Origin: Klebsormidium nitens
Taxonomy: Eukaryota; Streptophyta; Klebsormidiophyceae; Klebsormidiales; Klebsormidiaceae
Reading direction: 5' to 3'
DNA length: 64,000 nt
NCBI GenBank assembly: GCA_000708835.1
Contig: DF237093.1
Span: 103,796 to 167,795, forward strand
This document shows, piece by piece, positions 24,201 through 36,159 of this stretch. The notes under the pieces were generated by a model. It saw only the letters and a program-made list of their open reading frames with translations. It had not been told where the DNA came from and did no database searches. The position numbers and the translations under genes are program-made. Each line of letters begins with the position of its first letter. The stretch's first letter is position 1.

Positions 24201-26650
24201 CAGCTACTTCGAGATCCAGCATGTCCGAAGGGCCACATTTCTGACTCTCACATCTGTAGATTGCTCTCTCCGAACGGTACTGGTTGATAACGAAGTCATA
24301 CTGCCAATCGCAAAAACCAATCATTGGTGACTTTAAAGTTGCTACTATTGCATATTTCACCTGGGGGAAAGCTTACGAAGCGTTGCAATGGACGGTCAGT
24401 TGATCAGCCGTCATAGAGGGGGTAGAACTTACCACCCAGTCCCCGGCCCTGAGATTGGCAGATTCCCCTGCGGGTAGACATTTGACCTCAGCCATGGGAA
24501 TGGCAGAAGGGCAAAAGCAAGTGCGCGAAATCGAGCGGGACCAGAGCTACACCTAAGCTGCGCTCCAGACCAGAAATCTTGTGCAAGCTTTGTTCTGAAC
24601 GCTTTTCAAGACAGGAGGCATGGACGGGAACCTGGATCTAATGGAAGCCAGGACAAAAAGGTGTCATGGGTCGATACGAGCACCTAGCACCCCGCGGCAT
24701 TTCATAGAGTTAAAGTGACGTACTGAATGTTAAGCCCTTAAACGAGAACCGCAGAGTGAGACACACCTCATGACTCACCTAGTTTTACGAACGGGAGGGG
24801 CGTGCTCGATTCCATCTTGACGACGGCGATGTCAGAAAGCGTGTCGAAACTCATGACCTGTTCGAGAGAGAAAAGAAAGGTATATATAATCGCAATTGCA
24901 CGTCAACTCATCAACATAGGGACATCCGGCAGGCAACAAATCTTCCGTCAGAGTATAGCAATGTGACATTTCCAATACACTGGTGCAAGGCGTCAAAATA
25001 CAATTGACCTGCCGAGTTCTAGGTTCCTCACCTTTCCCTCGAAAGTTCGACCGTCTTGCATCGTCACCAGAAGCTGCACAATCACGAGATGTTGGCTGTT
25101 GGAAACTTTTTGAGGAGAACCCCATCATTATAACACCTTCTGAAGTTGAATGTTTTGAAAGGTCTGCATGCGACGCCCGCTGCCCCAAGTGCACGGAGGT
25201 CACTCTGCAACAGGGTCCCACAGATCGGTAGGAAAGATGTAGATGGACAAGCTTCTCTGCTATAAGCAATCATTTGGAGAGTCTCTTCGGATCCACCCAC
25301 CTTTCCACGGTAAGCGCCTCGTTCCCTCCCTGTCATTTCTGCGACCACGTGTGCATTTGTGAGGATGGTTCCGTCCTTGTCCACGATGAAGCCAGAGCCG
25401 GCAGACTGGGACATCAACCAACCTCTCCCTGCAGATCGAAGTGACACAATTGTCCAAAAATATAGAAAAAATGTCAAAGCGCAGGTGCGGACAGCTAAGA
25501 TTGATTGACAAACGCCTGAGAAGTTGTCAACTCTTTACCGGGCACGAGGGCTTCAAGACTTCAGATGCTCTAGGAGTGTGTTTCCCACCTTTTTGGCATC
25601 AGGAGGCTGGGGAACTCCTTTAGATGGTCTGCTCACCAGATGAGACTGTGATGTTGACCACAGCAGGAGAAGCCTTTGCAGCGGCATCGGCAATAAAGTT
25701 TGCCGACAAGTACGGGCGAGTGGAGGACGTAGGCTCAGAACCGGCTGGGGCCGGCAAGGGTCTGGCTGCTTCCTGGCTTTTGAGGTACTCCGGAAGAGGC
25801 CCAGGGACTGAAGCTGGGGAGAGCTGGAGTTCTTTCTGGAGGTCGTTCTGCGCAAGCTCCTCGGAAACACCTGTGCCTAGGGACTGCTGTACTCTGCTGC
25901 GACCGAAGTTGGCGTGAACCAGATAAGGAGTTTGAGGGAGGAACTGCGCTGTTGTGGTGGTCAGAGGCAAGTAGGATGGACTTGTATTTTGGAAAGAGGA
26001 GGGACTTGTTGAAGATGGCCACGCGGGGGGAAGCAGATGGGCTTGAGTGTAGGACGGCCAAGCACCTGCAACAAAAGCAGAGACAGTCTGCAAGTTGATG
26101 TAGGGATCAGCAAGGATTCTCAGATAGGGGGCTTCCCTATACAGCTTTTATGCGACCACGTGATTGCTGATGATCCTAAAGCACTTGTTTGATGGAGAGT
26201 GGTCAAGAGACTGTGTGCCTAAGCATCAGACGCGCCAGGTATCTAGCATTGCTGTGTACAGACTTTCAAGGGACAGGACACCACCAGCTAACGCTTACTT
26301 GAAGCATGGATTCCCTCTGCACTAACATGAGCGCCACTGCTTCTCCGGTGGATTTCGGCTCCAAGCAAAGCCCCAACCCCAAATGAAGTCAAACATGCAG
26401 CAAGCACAGACCAGCTTCGCTTGGACTGATGCACTGCCTCATAAGTTTCTTCTTGAGCAGCTGCAAACAGTGGTGCGATTGTAAACCCGCCTTCATGCCT
26501 GAGCTGATCAGAGCCCGCGCAATGCTGCGAATTATGCAACAACCGACTTGCAGGAATCGCCACAACTCCCAGCTTTTCCAGAATTGCTGGACCAGCGCTC
26601 GCGCAACTGAGCGGCCGCAATGCAATCAACGCCCTGCCAACAAACGCCAT
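21259..26650 (-). CDS. DEG14: DEG14/HtrA2-like serine protease, mitochondrial type
   Basis: ATP-independent trypsin-like serine protease of family S1C, matching plant Do-like 14 and animal HtrA2/Omi; probably acts in protein quality control in an organelle. Thirteen exons: 26650-26299, 26065-25637, 25428-25301, 25073-25032, 24857-24779, 24467-24433, 24076-24021, 23696-23615, 23178-23116, 22722-22643, 22187-22067, 21667-21575, 21375-21259; phases agree, 558 aa. The N-terminus is an Arg/Ser/Ala-rich presequence followed by a transmembrane stretch (~82-103). The Pro/Ser-rich linker precedes the protease domain. Catalytic triad: His287 (LTNAHVV), Asp326 (SDIAVVK), Ser404 (GNSGGPL). One PDZ domain spans ~455-550 (VIPGSPAEKGGLMPGDVI). 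The motif QLKERDSTFPDV is characteristic of the DEG14 group. The intron after exon 9 has a GC donor. The start is head to head with the oligopeptidase gene. Confidence 0.92.
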
Positions 26651-27156
26651 CCCAGCTCAGGATTGATGATAGCACCACCTTGACGCCCTGACCCTGAAGG
26701 CTTTCAAAGGCTCCGTATGTTGCAACACAGAGATGGACCCAGATAGACCTGAACAAACCAATGCTCGTCAAGGGAGTGCGCCCAGGGCCATGGCGTCCAC
26801 TCCATGCAGCAGCCGACTTTTGCAACATTAGGGTTCTGTTATCCTGCCTTCAAACTTCAAGGGTTTTGCTGGTGCCAGCTGCTGCCCGCTCACTTTCACA
26901 GGGAATTTTGAGCACTCAGCCTGACACAGACGCTTGATGGTGAGGTGGTGCAGCAAGTTTGTGGTGCTGGTGGCCATAGAATAGAAGCCAGCATCTCTTT
27001 GTACTTTTCGTTAATCCAGCTTTGACAGCTGATTGAGGGGACCGCATTTTGTGATCATTACGCAAGGTGGTCAGCAATTGCAGGGCGACAATGCCGGGAT
27101 GGGTCTCTGGCATGAAGAGTTTGTAAGGTGAAACTGTCGAGAATAAATGCTGAGCC
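26651..27156. promoter_or_regulatory. Shared 506-bp divergent promoter region (DEG14-like / oligopeptidase B-like)
   Basis: The two start codons face away from each other across only 506 bp, far shorter than most intergenic gaps in this window. The region must carry both 5' UTRs and promoters. I could not identify a specific core element by eye, so bidirectional regulation is inferred from spacing alone. Confidence 0.5.
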
Positions 27157-30100
27157 ATGACTCTCATGTCGAGGTTCTCTCCTGCGGCAGCTCTGCAACT
27201 ATGTAAAGCAATCTTCTCTGGAGCTGTTGCACTCCAAGTGCCAACTGACCTCTTTAATCAGAGCAGAGCTTCGCGATCATTTCACCAGACGTTGCTCGAT
27301 CAGGTTCTGCCACCGCCAAGTAGTTCCCGAGAAGGTCCTGGCAGTAGTCAACAAGTTCTTCATGTTATTGGAGCTGAGCAGTCAAAGAATGTGGCGCCAT
27401 CATCTGATGTGCGCAGCTCGAATTCCTGGCAGCGGCTGTCACCAAAACTTTTGCGTGCACCGTTTGGTCGCAAATATACACCTTCATCCGCTTTCAAAGG
27501 GCTCCATTGCAGTGAGGCACCTCGTCACTTTAGTCGAGAAGCTTGGTTCAGAACCTCAGAGACACCCCCTATCGCTGAGAAAAGGCCCTTTCAGCGAAGG
27601 GCACATGGGACCATCTGGGATGACCCGTATCAATGGCTCGCGGATCCTTCTGATCCAGCAGTGCAGGAACTTTTGGAGCATGAGAATGCTTATGCCGAGG
27701 CATACCTTGCCAAGACAGCTAGCTTGCAAAGGAAGCTTGAGCAAGAAATGAAAGCACGATTGCCCCCAGATGAGACGAGCCCTCCAGAAAGGTAAGCAGA
27801 CATACTCTATGCCTTTGAAGAAGTTGAGTGTCCAAACGACGGAGGGCAGAGGTGTTCAGTGACATCCAGACCTTCTGTGAAATGTCATTCTTGTCCTGCC
27901 TGCTTAGAGGTCTTTCCATACTTGGTAGAAGCTTGATGACATTTCTTCAAGGTGAAGCTTTGAAAAAGTAGGCTCTTCCTTTGGGACGTTCCCCTCCTAG
28001 TCGGAGCTTGATGACGTTTCCTTCAGCTCCTGATGCACAAATCCAATGTGAAGCAGGCCTCTCTTACACCTTGTCCCTTGTTGCCAGACTGGCCTTCCTT
28101 TTAAACCAGTCCAGATTCCATGTCTCATGCTGCCCTGCCAGGTGGGGCAAGTGGCACTACTGGTGCAAGGAAGGCCCTGACAACAAGGACTACCCCATCT
28201 TCTACCGCCGTCGAGTGGGGGAGCCTGGCATACAACCAGAGCTTTTAAAGGATGAGGTGCTCCTGGACCTGAACGAGCTGGCAGAGGAGTTTGGTGAGGT
28301 GCGCCTTCAATGTTGGGCCTTACATTTTCTCCTAAAAATGAAATTCTGTGGATTTTTTTTGCAAGGAGGCAGTTACAAGCTGTGGTGTTGTAGGTCGTTT
28401 CGACGCTTCTGCTATGTTCGTAATCTTTGCGGGGCCTTCCTCCCTCCTCGTGTCTAAGCCTTCAAGCGGCCTACTGAGTGGGAGGATTTCCTACACGACG
28501 TCTGCAAGGCTTTGAGTTCTTTCGCCAAGATTTCAAAGCCTTGCAGCTCAGTCGAAAGCTAAGAATTCCTACAACGAGCCTTTCAACGGGCATACTCTGA
28601 GCTTCCAACGTGCCTTACCTTACAGGGTACGTCCACGTCGGCGCCTGTGAGCCCTCCCCTGACCACCGCTACCTTGGCTACACACTTGATGCAACAGCCA
28701 CAGAATCCTGGACCCTGTTCATAAAGGACCTGACGACCGGAAAGCTACTGCCACGTGGAACGATACAAAATGTCGTCAGCTCCAAGTGGGCAGAGGACGG
28801 TCAGACTGTTTTGTACACTCAGGTTCGTCTCCTACCTTGCATCTCCAACTTCGCAGCAAGATTTTATATTGGAACGTACAGGCGCTTTTGCCGAATTTGT
28901 TGTCGGTTAAGCGAGTGCATCTTGGGGGCCAATCAAACTGTTCACGAGGTGTGACGCCTGCACGCACTAAGTTCGTCTCACCGTAAACTCAACGTGAGAA
29001 GCTTGATTTCTTGATTTCCCTTTGTACGCCGCTCTACGCGGTGACCTTCCTATCAACGCTTGGACTTGTTCATGCCATCCTCAAAAGGTTCACAACGGGA
29101 CTCAGCAGCTCCGACTAGAACATCGTCTCACCTGCTCAATCTCGACATACAAACGTGGCCTCTTGTTTCCAGGCGAACGAACTTCAGATCCCGACCAAGA
29201 TTTTCAGCCGACGTGTGCTAGGACCGCACGCCTCTGAAAGCGAAGAGGACCGCTTGGTCTATGAAGAAGCTGGGGGCCCGGAATGGTTCGCTGACGTGTC
29301 AAAAACAAAAGACGGAAAGTTCCTGACAATCAACGTCAACTCCAGAAACTGCTCCGAGGTGCGTTCTTTCAAAGCGCAGAGGAAGCTTGAGTTTGCATTA
29401 GATGGTGTCCTGGCTCTTCCGCAGCACAAGTGATCATTAAGAGGCGAAGTTCAAGCACTGATAACAGGCTCCGTTTCAGCTTCAGCCCGGTTTGCCATGT
29501 CTGTGGACATAGAGCGAGCTGCCCTTTCGAGCGGGCTTGGCTTTACAAGCAAGTTGCGTATCCCCGCTGCTAGTGCAGCTCCTTTGATACGTCTATCTTG
29601 TGTAAGACACCGTATAAGAGTTCGCTTTTGTCCTTCGAGGCTTTCGTCTCTTCTCGCTGTCCCTCTCTGCCATTTTGGCTGAAAGGAATCGGAAACCATC
29701 ACATTTGGCCGAGCTTGATCGCCACAATTTTGTTGGAACTGATCACAAAACTCCCACCCTGCAGGCTTTGAAGGCTCGTTTTTTTGCTATATTCCCAGTT
29801 CGCAAGGACGAAAAATCACAACGAATATCAAGCTGTGCTCTATATGCTGATCAGGTATCGTACCTAAGCAACGTCACTGCTTTTCTACAGGTCTACCTGC
29901 TCGACGCCGCAAATCCCCAAACCCCGCTCAGGCTGGTCCGCGCGCGCGAGCCCGGAGTCGAGTACTTTGTGGAGCACCATCGCGGGTCGCTCCTCATCCT
30001 CACCAACCAGGGCAACCCGGGGGGCGAGTACCGCCTCATGTGTGCGCCTGCAGATGACCCGGGGCAGCCCTGGAAGGTCAGTAGCTTTGTCTCGAGCACT

Positions 30101-33100
30101 TTCATATCTAAAGTTGCCGTTGTCCAGAGTCAGGCAGATCGAAGCCATCGTGGAGAGGCGCTGGCTGTAAGCGATGCAAATTTTGGAGGTCTGGTGACAC
30201 TTTAACGATGTGAGAAGAAACTTGATTCTGAACCTTCCAGCCTTGGACACAGAGAAGTCCCTCGTCTGTTCGCGCCTTGTCGGTTCCCGAGCTTTCGTCG
30301 AAATGCGTCTTTCCAAGGACCGATTAGACGAAGCCGCAGCAATTTGGATAGCTCGAATTAGACCGTCTGCCATTGGAGACTGAAAGCCCGCAAGGCTCGC
30401 TGATCCGCTCCTCTAACTTACTCGAACCTTGCTTTCGGTAACAAGATACCTCCAAGATCTTTCTTCTTCAGGAGCTCCTGCCCGCCGACCCCCGTGACGT
30501 CATCACCGACATGGACCTCTTCGCGGGACACTGCGTCATGTACACGCTGCGCGACGGCCTGCCCAACGTCACAGTCTATCCGCTGACGTCACCCGCAGAC
30601 TCCCCACTAACCAAGCCTCTCGAGGCGGGTGACCCGTTGGCACGCGTGCGGTCTCCGGCGGCGGAGGACGGGGCTCGGGAAATTTTGCCGGAGTACAACC
30701 TATTCGGAAACGGCAGACGGGTTTTCGACAACCCGACCGTATGCTCCATTGAGCCGGGCGCGAATGCGGCCTTCGAAGCGGAGTCGCTCCGGTTTACAGT
30801 TTCATCTCCAGTGGTAAGTACGTGCCCTATGAAGGTCTCTTACTGCACAATGCCTTTGACGTCCACGTTTCTCCTCTGTGGTGTGATCGATGTTTCTGCT
30901 CGTATCTGGTACATTGGATCTGTTTGCGGGTGCAGGTCCGTACGGCTGCTCCGCTTCTTTCCACTTGCAACTATTGTTTGCATTCCTGGCCAGCCTGTAG
31001 CGGGGACAGTGGCAGATGGCAGAGTAAAACAGTCTCTTGTTTGCGCACGCTTCTGTCTCTAAAGATCGACAAACGACCTTGTTGATCGACTCTTTGCTTG
31101 TGCTGTTCCTGCCGTGCAGACACCCGACACCGTCTTCGACTACGACATGTCGTACCACACGCTGACACGTGTCAAGCAGATAACAGTACCCGGCCTCGAT
31201 GTCAGTCCAGCAAACGCCACAAACGTAAATACTGCCGCCTCCAAAACTGCACCGCTTATTCGCCCCGCGCCGCTCCACACGCTCAACGGGTACACCTGCA
31301 CTCGCGTCACTGCCACTTCAGCAGACGGCACCGCCGTTCCGGTGACCGTCACCCACGCCTCCGATCTGCCCCTCGACGGCCGGAACCCCGCCCTGCTCAT
31401 AGGCTATGGCGCATACGGAGTACCCCAGAAAACCACGTGGTCGAGCCACACCTTGAGCCTCCTCGACCGGGGTTGGGTCGTCGCCACAGCACACGTGCGA
31501 GGGGGGGGCGAGTTTGGGAAACGGTGGCACGAAGCGGGAAGGAAAGAGAACAAGGTGCGGTCGTTTGAGGACTTTGAGGCCTGTGCGGAACTGCTCGTGA
31601 AGAAGGGTTTCGCGGACGGGGGTCGGCTGGCGGCGCAGGGGTCGAGCGCGGGGGGACTGCTTGTGGGGGCTGTGGTCAACAGGCGACCGGAGTTCAAGGC
31701 CGTGATACTGAAGGTAGGCGGGCCGTGCTGGCACGACTTTGATGTTTGCTGAGGGGCTGCTGAGCGATCCTCGAGACGTAACGTATCTCATTGACTGACA
31801 GTAATGCTTCAGCATACCGCGCCAAGGCAAAAGGTCCGCCCAAAGGCAAGATAGGATGGCCGTGGCCGCCTCTGTCCTCTGCTTCCTCTCGCGTGCTTTT
31901 CGCGAGCTTCGCGACTTCCGTTGCATATGATCCTGTGGCCAGGGATTTGCCACGCGAACACCTAAAATCCTCATTGCTCTTGTTATCCCTACTGCTTGCT
32001 GTAGAGATCAAGATCCATTCGGGGGGCCTCAGTCGCCGGGCGCCTTGATCGGTAGTGTCCAAGACGGAACCTTGAACCTTCCGGTTGGCAAGGTCCTGTT
32101 TTTGCCACTACCAAACGTTTTGAGTTCCAGGTGCCCTTTCTGGACGTCCTCCACACGATGCTCGACCCGAGCCTGCCGCTCACCGCCCAGGAGTACGAAG
32201 AGTGGGGCAACCCCGCCGCAGACCGGGCCGCCTTCGAACGCATCCGCAACTACAGCCCGTACGACAACGTCAAACAGGGTGCGCGGTATCCGGCGATGCT
32301 TATTACGGCCTCGATGCAAGATACGCGGTAAGAAGACTCTGTCGCTACACTTCACGTAGAGTCTGGCACAGAAAAGGATTTTACAGTGCGCGATCTCACT
32401 TTCGGGCTCATTACTGGGGTGCCGCATGTGTTTACCAAAAGGACGCATTACCTGTTGCAGGTTTGATGCTTATAGATATCGGAAGCGCGCTTGACGGTTG
32501 CAATTAGGAACCCGCCGGGCGACGTGTCGAGCATCGTAAAGATGGAAAATTTGGAGAACTTTGTTATATGTGTAATGGATTCCAATGTTGAAGCCCACAC
32601 AGAAAAAGTGGATCTTGTGCGAAGCATCTGACAGAGTTGCGAAAAGCTTCCAGTTTTTTTTTTCGAAACAGAGTGCTGAAGTTGCTTTCACCGAAACTGC
32701 TTGTGCACACAGTGTTATTCATCCTTCCGAAGAGTTGAGCCCTTGTCTTTACTCCTTCTGCTCGTTGGCTTCGCTTTGCACTCAAGCACGTTCGAGCCAT
32801 CGCCCCCAAATAGAGCTTTCCAGTGAGCAGAAACAGGGGTCTTTTCCTGAACCAACGTGGTTTTGCAGCGTTGGCTACTGGGAGGCGGCGAAGTGGGTCA
32901 GCAAACTGAGAGCTACTGTGCCGACGTCTTTGAAGGCACCTATTCTGCTTTTTACGAGCTTCAACGACGGGCACTTTGGCCAGGGCGGCCGGTATCAGCA
33001 GATACTCTTTGCAGCGAGGGAGCAGGCTTTCCTGTTGGATACGGTCGGAAGCAGAGAGTTTAGAAAAAGGGAAGGGTCAAAACGCAACGTGCTGGAGTTG

Positions 33101-33133
33101 GTGAAAAGCGTATGGAGGCGGACTACAAAATGA
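27157..33133 (+). CDS. Oligopeptidase B-like prolyl oligopeptidase family (S9A) peptidase
   Basis: Serine peptidase of family S9A, closest to oligopeptidase B (protease II), which cleaves short peptides after basic residues. Exons: 27157-27791, 28142-28293, 28626-28822, 29173-29358, 29891-30076, 30472-30813, 31120-31713, 32131-32327, 32869-33133; phases agree, 917 aa. Residues 1-~145 are Ser/Arg-rich and extra to the bacterial enzyme, resembling an organelle targeting sequence. The beta-propeller region includes DDPYQWLADPSDP, KWHYWCKEGPDNKDYPIFYRR and EPSPDHRYLGYTLD. The hydrolase domain has YGAYGVP, HVRGGGEFGKRWHEAGR, QGSSAGG (nucleophile Ser742), GVPFLDVL-type and YDEWGNP-like segments, MQDTRVGYWEAAKW (Asp828) and NDGHFGQGG (His865). 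All three catalytic residues are present. It shares its upstream region with the DEG14-like protease. Confidence 0.92.
28502..28546. other. Perfect 14-bp inverted repeat inside an intron
   Basis: The left arm, CTGCAAGGCTTTGA (28502-28515), is exactly complementary to 28533-28546, with a 17-nt loop. It lies in the second intron of the oligopeptidase gene. Confidence 0.75.
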
Positions 33134-33950
33134 TTTCGGCTATGATTAATGAAATGCTTTGCTGTTCACGCTTGCCACACGAACCGGCGTAGCACTCTAC
33201 AGAATGCCAGAACAACATGCATTTTGACATCCAGCCGAGGGCTACTATTATTGCTCTACAATCAACTGCACCAGCTCTATGTTCTACGAACTTCGGAATG
33301 CCAAGCTTGTACTTAACAACCAGGGAAATCCAGGCCCGCGCAAGGAAACCATTGGCGCAGCCGCGAACGCACAGCTTTACCTTTTATTTGAACGTACCTT
33401 TGGGAGTGATCTTCGTTGAACGCATGTGCAAGGGCTCGGGCAGGCACGTATACGTAAGTTCCTGACCCCATGCAACACCTTGCTTTCGGAGTGCATGACA
33501 TATTCCAATGGTCTTGCATGACGTGGCATATAGAGGCCGCCAAGAACGGACGCATATGCTCCTGCAAATTGCATCCACAGTCGATCGCGATCGGCAGCCG
33601 TCCAGCTCTTCTTCACTAGGCTTGATAAAAACAACTTCATTCAATCACTCCGGAGCAGAATCTTGAAATCATTGAAGTTGTTTCGCTATCGTCCTTGCTT
33701 TAAACGCTGGATGATGTATATTAATTGGACCCGGTCTCGCGCTACTCCCAAATACCTACACGCCGTGCGGCAGCGCCGGTGAGTGGTGAACTCGACACGT
33801 GCGTAACGCCATAAACCCTGCCACGATCGAACGGCCGCCGGGCCGCAGGCAGCGGCCGCGAGCGCGCGCCGTCCCATTACTGAAGGGCCGACCAAGTCGT
33901 AGGACTGCACACTCAGAGTGCGAGCTCAGGGGACTTGAAAGCGCACAAAG
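33134..33950. other. Intergenic upstream of F-box copy A
   Basis: About 0.8 kb between the oligopeptidase stop and the F-box copy. The last ~160 bases (GC-rich, with a CACGTGCG-like word near 33797) resemble the region just upstream of F-box copy B (~38700-38859), so the promoter was duplicated with the gene. Confidence 0.55.
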
Positions 33951-34973
33951 ATGGAGCACAAGCCGCAGGACCTTCTTTCCTGCTCTGAGCTGGGTAATGA
34001 AGATGCTGAAAAGTCTGCAACAATCAGCAGCTTGCCAGACGATATCCTGTCACTCATTTTGAACAAAGTCGCTGCGCAGGACTATGTTACCTTGCTGTCT
34101 CTCACTCTTGCGTGCAAGGCGTTCAGCCGCATCGCTCCTCCAAGCTTCCCCCTCTGGAAGAAAGCTTTCTTTGGCAAGAAGGAGCCGCCACAGGGATCAA
34201 GTGAGCTGAAGGCGCTTGAGGCGGAGATTGATAGTTTCGGTGGTTATAAGCACCTATTAGGCGCTCGGTTGCTGACATGGGATCCATCCACTGTAAGTTA
34301 CCCTAAAGGAAGCATGCTTTTCATCATGAGAACGATGGGGGGGCGGGTTTTCATGTGGGGGGGTGGTTTTGAGGAACCACCAACTAGAGAGGGAGCTTAT
34401 GGCCCACCGTATACATGGCGGGGTTGTCAGCTCAAGGCCCTGTTTCAGGTCGCCGATATGGACGACCTGATCAACGAGATTTGTCCGATTTACTCAAAAT
34501 ATAGAAAAATGATGCCACATCCTGGTGAAGAGCAGTCAATTGAACCTGGAGATTTTCTTAATGTATTGGAACACCACGATCCTGCTGGAAACCTACTTGC
34601 TTCTGGAGGGGTATCCCGGCAGGCTCTATCACAGACTGCACACGAATACTCTCGAATGCACGATTTCATTTTGCCCCGCTTCAATCTGCTTCCGGGCGAA
34701 TCACACGGGCACGAGATTGGTGTTTCAAGTACCCTCGTGCAGGTATGAGTCAATGGTGCATTGTCGATTGCATATCAGTAGGTCAATAGGACTCGGACTC
34801 GCAACCGGTGCAGGCCGTGCAGCCGAGGATAGCAGGGATAGGCTTGAAGGGACCTGCATGTTACACTCTCACATTCAACTCTTTCCAACCGACGAAAGGA
34901 CAGGAGAATGTAGGAATATAGGAAGCAGCTCCAGAATTACCAAGAACTTTTGATGGCAGGCGTCCCAAAGTAG
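33951..34973 (+). pseudogene. F-box protein gene copy A, frameshifted
   Basis: Tandem copy of the intact F-box gene at 38860-39870. The start MEHKPQDL and the F-box (residues ~24-65, ISSLPDDILSLILNKV...LACKAFSRI) are intact, as are motifs such as GGYKHLLGARLLT and FMWGGG. Between 34527 and 34585 this copy has 64 nt where copy B has 60, a net +4 change that moves the rest out of frame. The first frame stops at 34748 after 265 aa, whereas homology to copy B continues in another frame (WNTTILLETYLLLEGYPGRLYHRLHT). A second length change just before the end displaces the final VPK-stop to 34973. It could still make a truncated 265 aa F-box protein, so non-function is likely but not proven. Confidence 0.8.
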
Positions 34974-36159
34974 TTTACACTTTGAAAGTTGCATTTAGAC
35001 ACATTCGGCAGTGGATGACCGATCTGAAGGTCCTGCGAACGCAACTTCTGATCACGACATCGGCGGAATTTGCTGAGTTGCCTAGCAAACTCACATCGCC
35101 ACAAACCTGACTATCTTCCTTGGTATAAATGAGTACACGAGACGCCTGCGGCTAACTCCACACCTTCAACAGTATCCGTATATACCTTCGCACTGGCATG
35201 TAGTTGAATAGAGCAGCTGGCCCGCTCCGCATCACCGCAACGTCCTCCATTCATTCATTAGGACGATACAACCAGTTCAATCATGTGTCTTATAGGCGCC
35301 GAAAGTAGGACGATGTTCATGATTCTTGGTCCAGCTTGTGAATAATAGGCTGCGAAAGAATTCCTCCTCATTCGGTCTGATCTTATTCTTCGTGTACTTC
35401 AATCGCTCCCGGCGGCCCTCAGCTCTGCAACCGGGCCATGGCAGTACGTCGTGATTCTGTCCAGCGTGATGTCCAAGCGCTCAACTATGAATGAATTATC
35501 ATGCAGTCAGCACGTCGGTGCATGCATGCAGGCTTCATTAATGATTGCAGGTTGTGTCTAGATTGTGCGCATGTGCGGTGTCAGAACCTAAGGGTTGCAT
35601 GAATGCCGGCTAGGTGTCAAACCTATGTTGCATTTCTATCTAGACGTTATCTGTGTTCTCTCAAATAAAGCATTCCATGCTGGAATCGCGCATCAATGGC
35701 ATGCAACGCGACTGGTCACTCGTACATAAACGCATATGCTGTGCTTCAAATTGTAGGAATGGATCAACAGAAAGTGCCGCTGCGTGACAGCGAATCTGAC
35801 GACATACTTTCGACCCTGTTTGCTTTCGTGCGACCACTCTCCTTCCAACATCAGGCAGATCATTGTCGCTTGAACGGGTTTTCAGCAATACTTAGACATG
35901 AGCAGGTTTCAACGAGTCGAGTACCGGCTAGTGAAGGCCCGAAAAGCAGCGAGACGATGCGGCCTGTTCCTGTCATGCGGGCTCGAGGCACATGTGGCTT
36001 GGGAACGCTTTCCACGCATACCGACCCTGTCTGCTGATCGTGCTGGTCTCTCTCAAAGGCACATGGCAGCAGTCCGGAACTACCGGACGTCGTCATTAAG
36101 TGCATAAGCCGAGTCTTTGCGCCTGGCACTCGGAGCGCTCTCTTTGCGCTGTTCAAAAC
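34974..36159. other. Intergenic within duplication unit 1
   Basis: About 1.2 kb between F-box copy A and the TCF25 fragment, corresponding to 39871-41085 in the second unit. The two have diverged strongly in sequence but keep nearly the same length. No gene seen. Confidence 0.5.
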
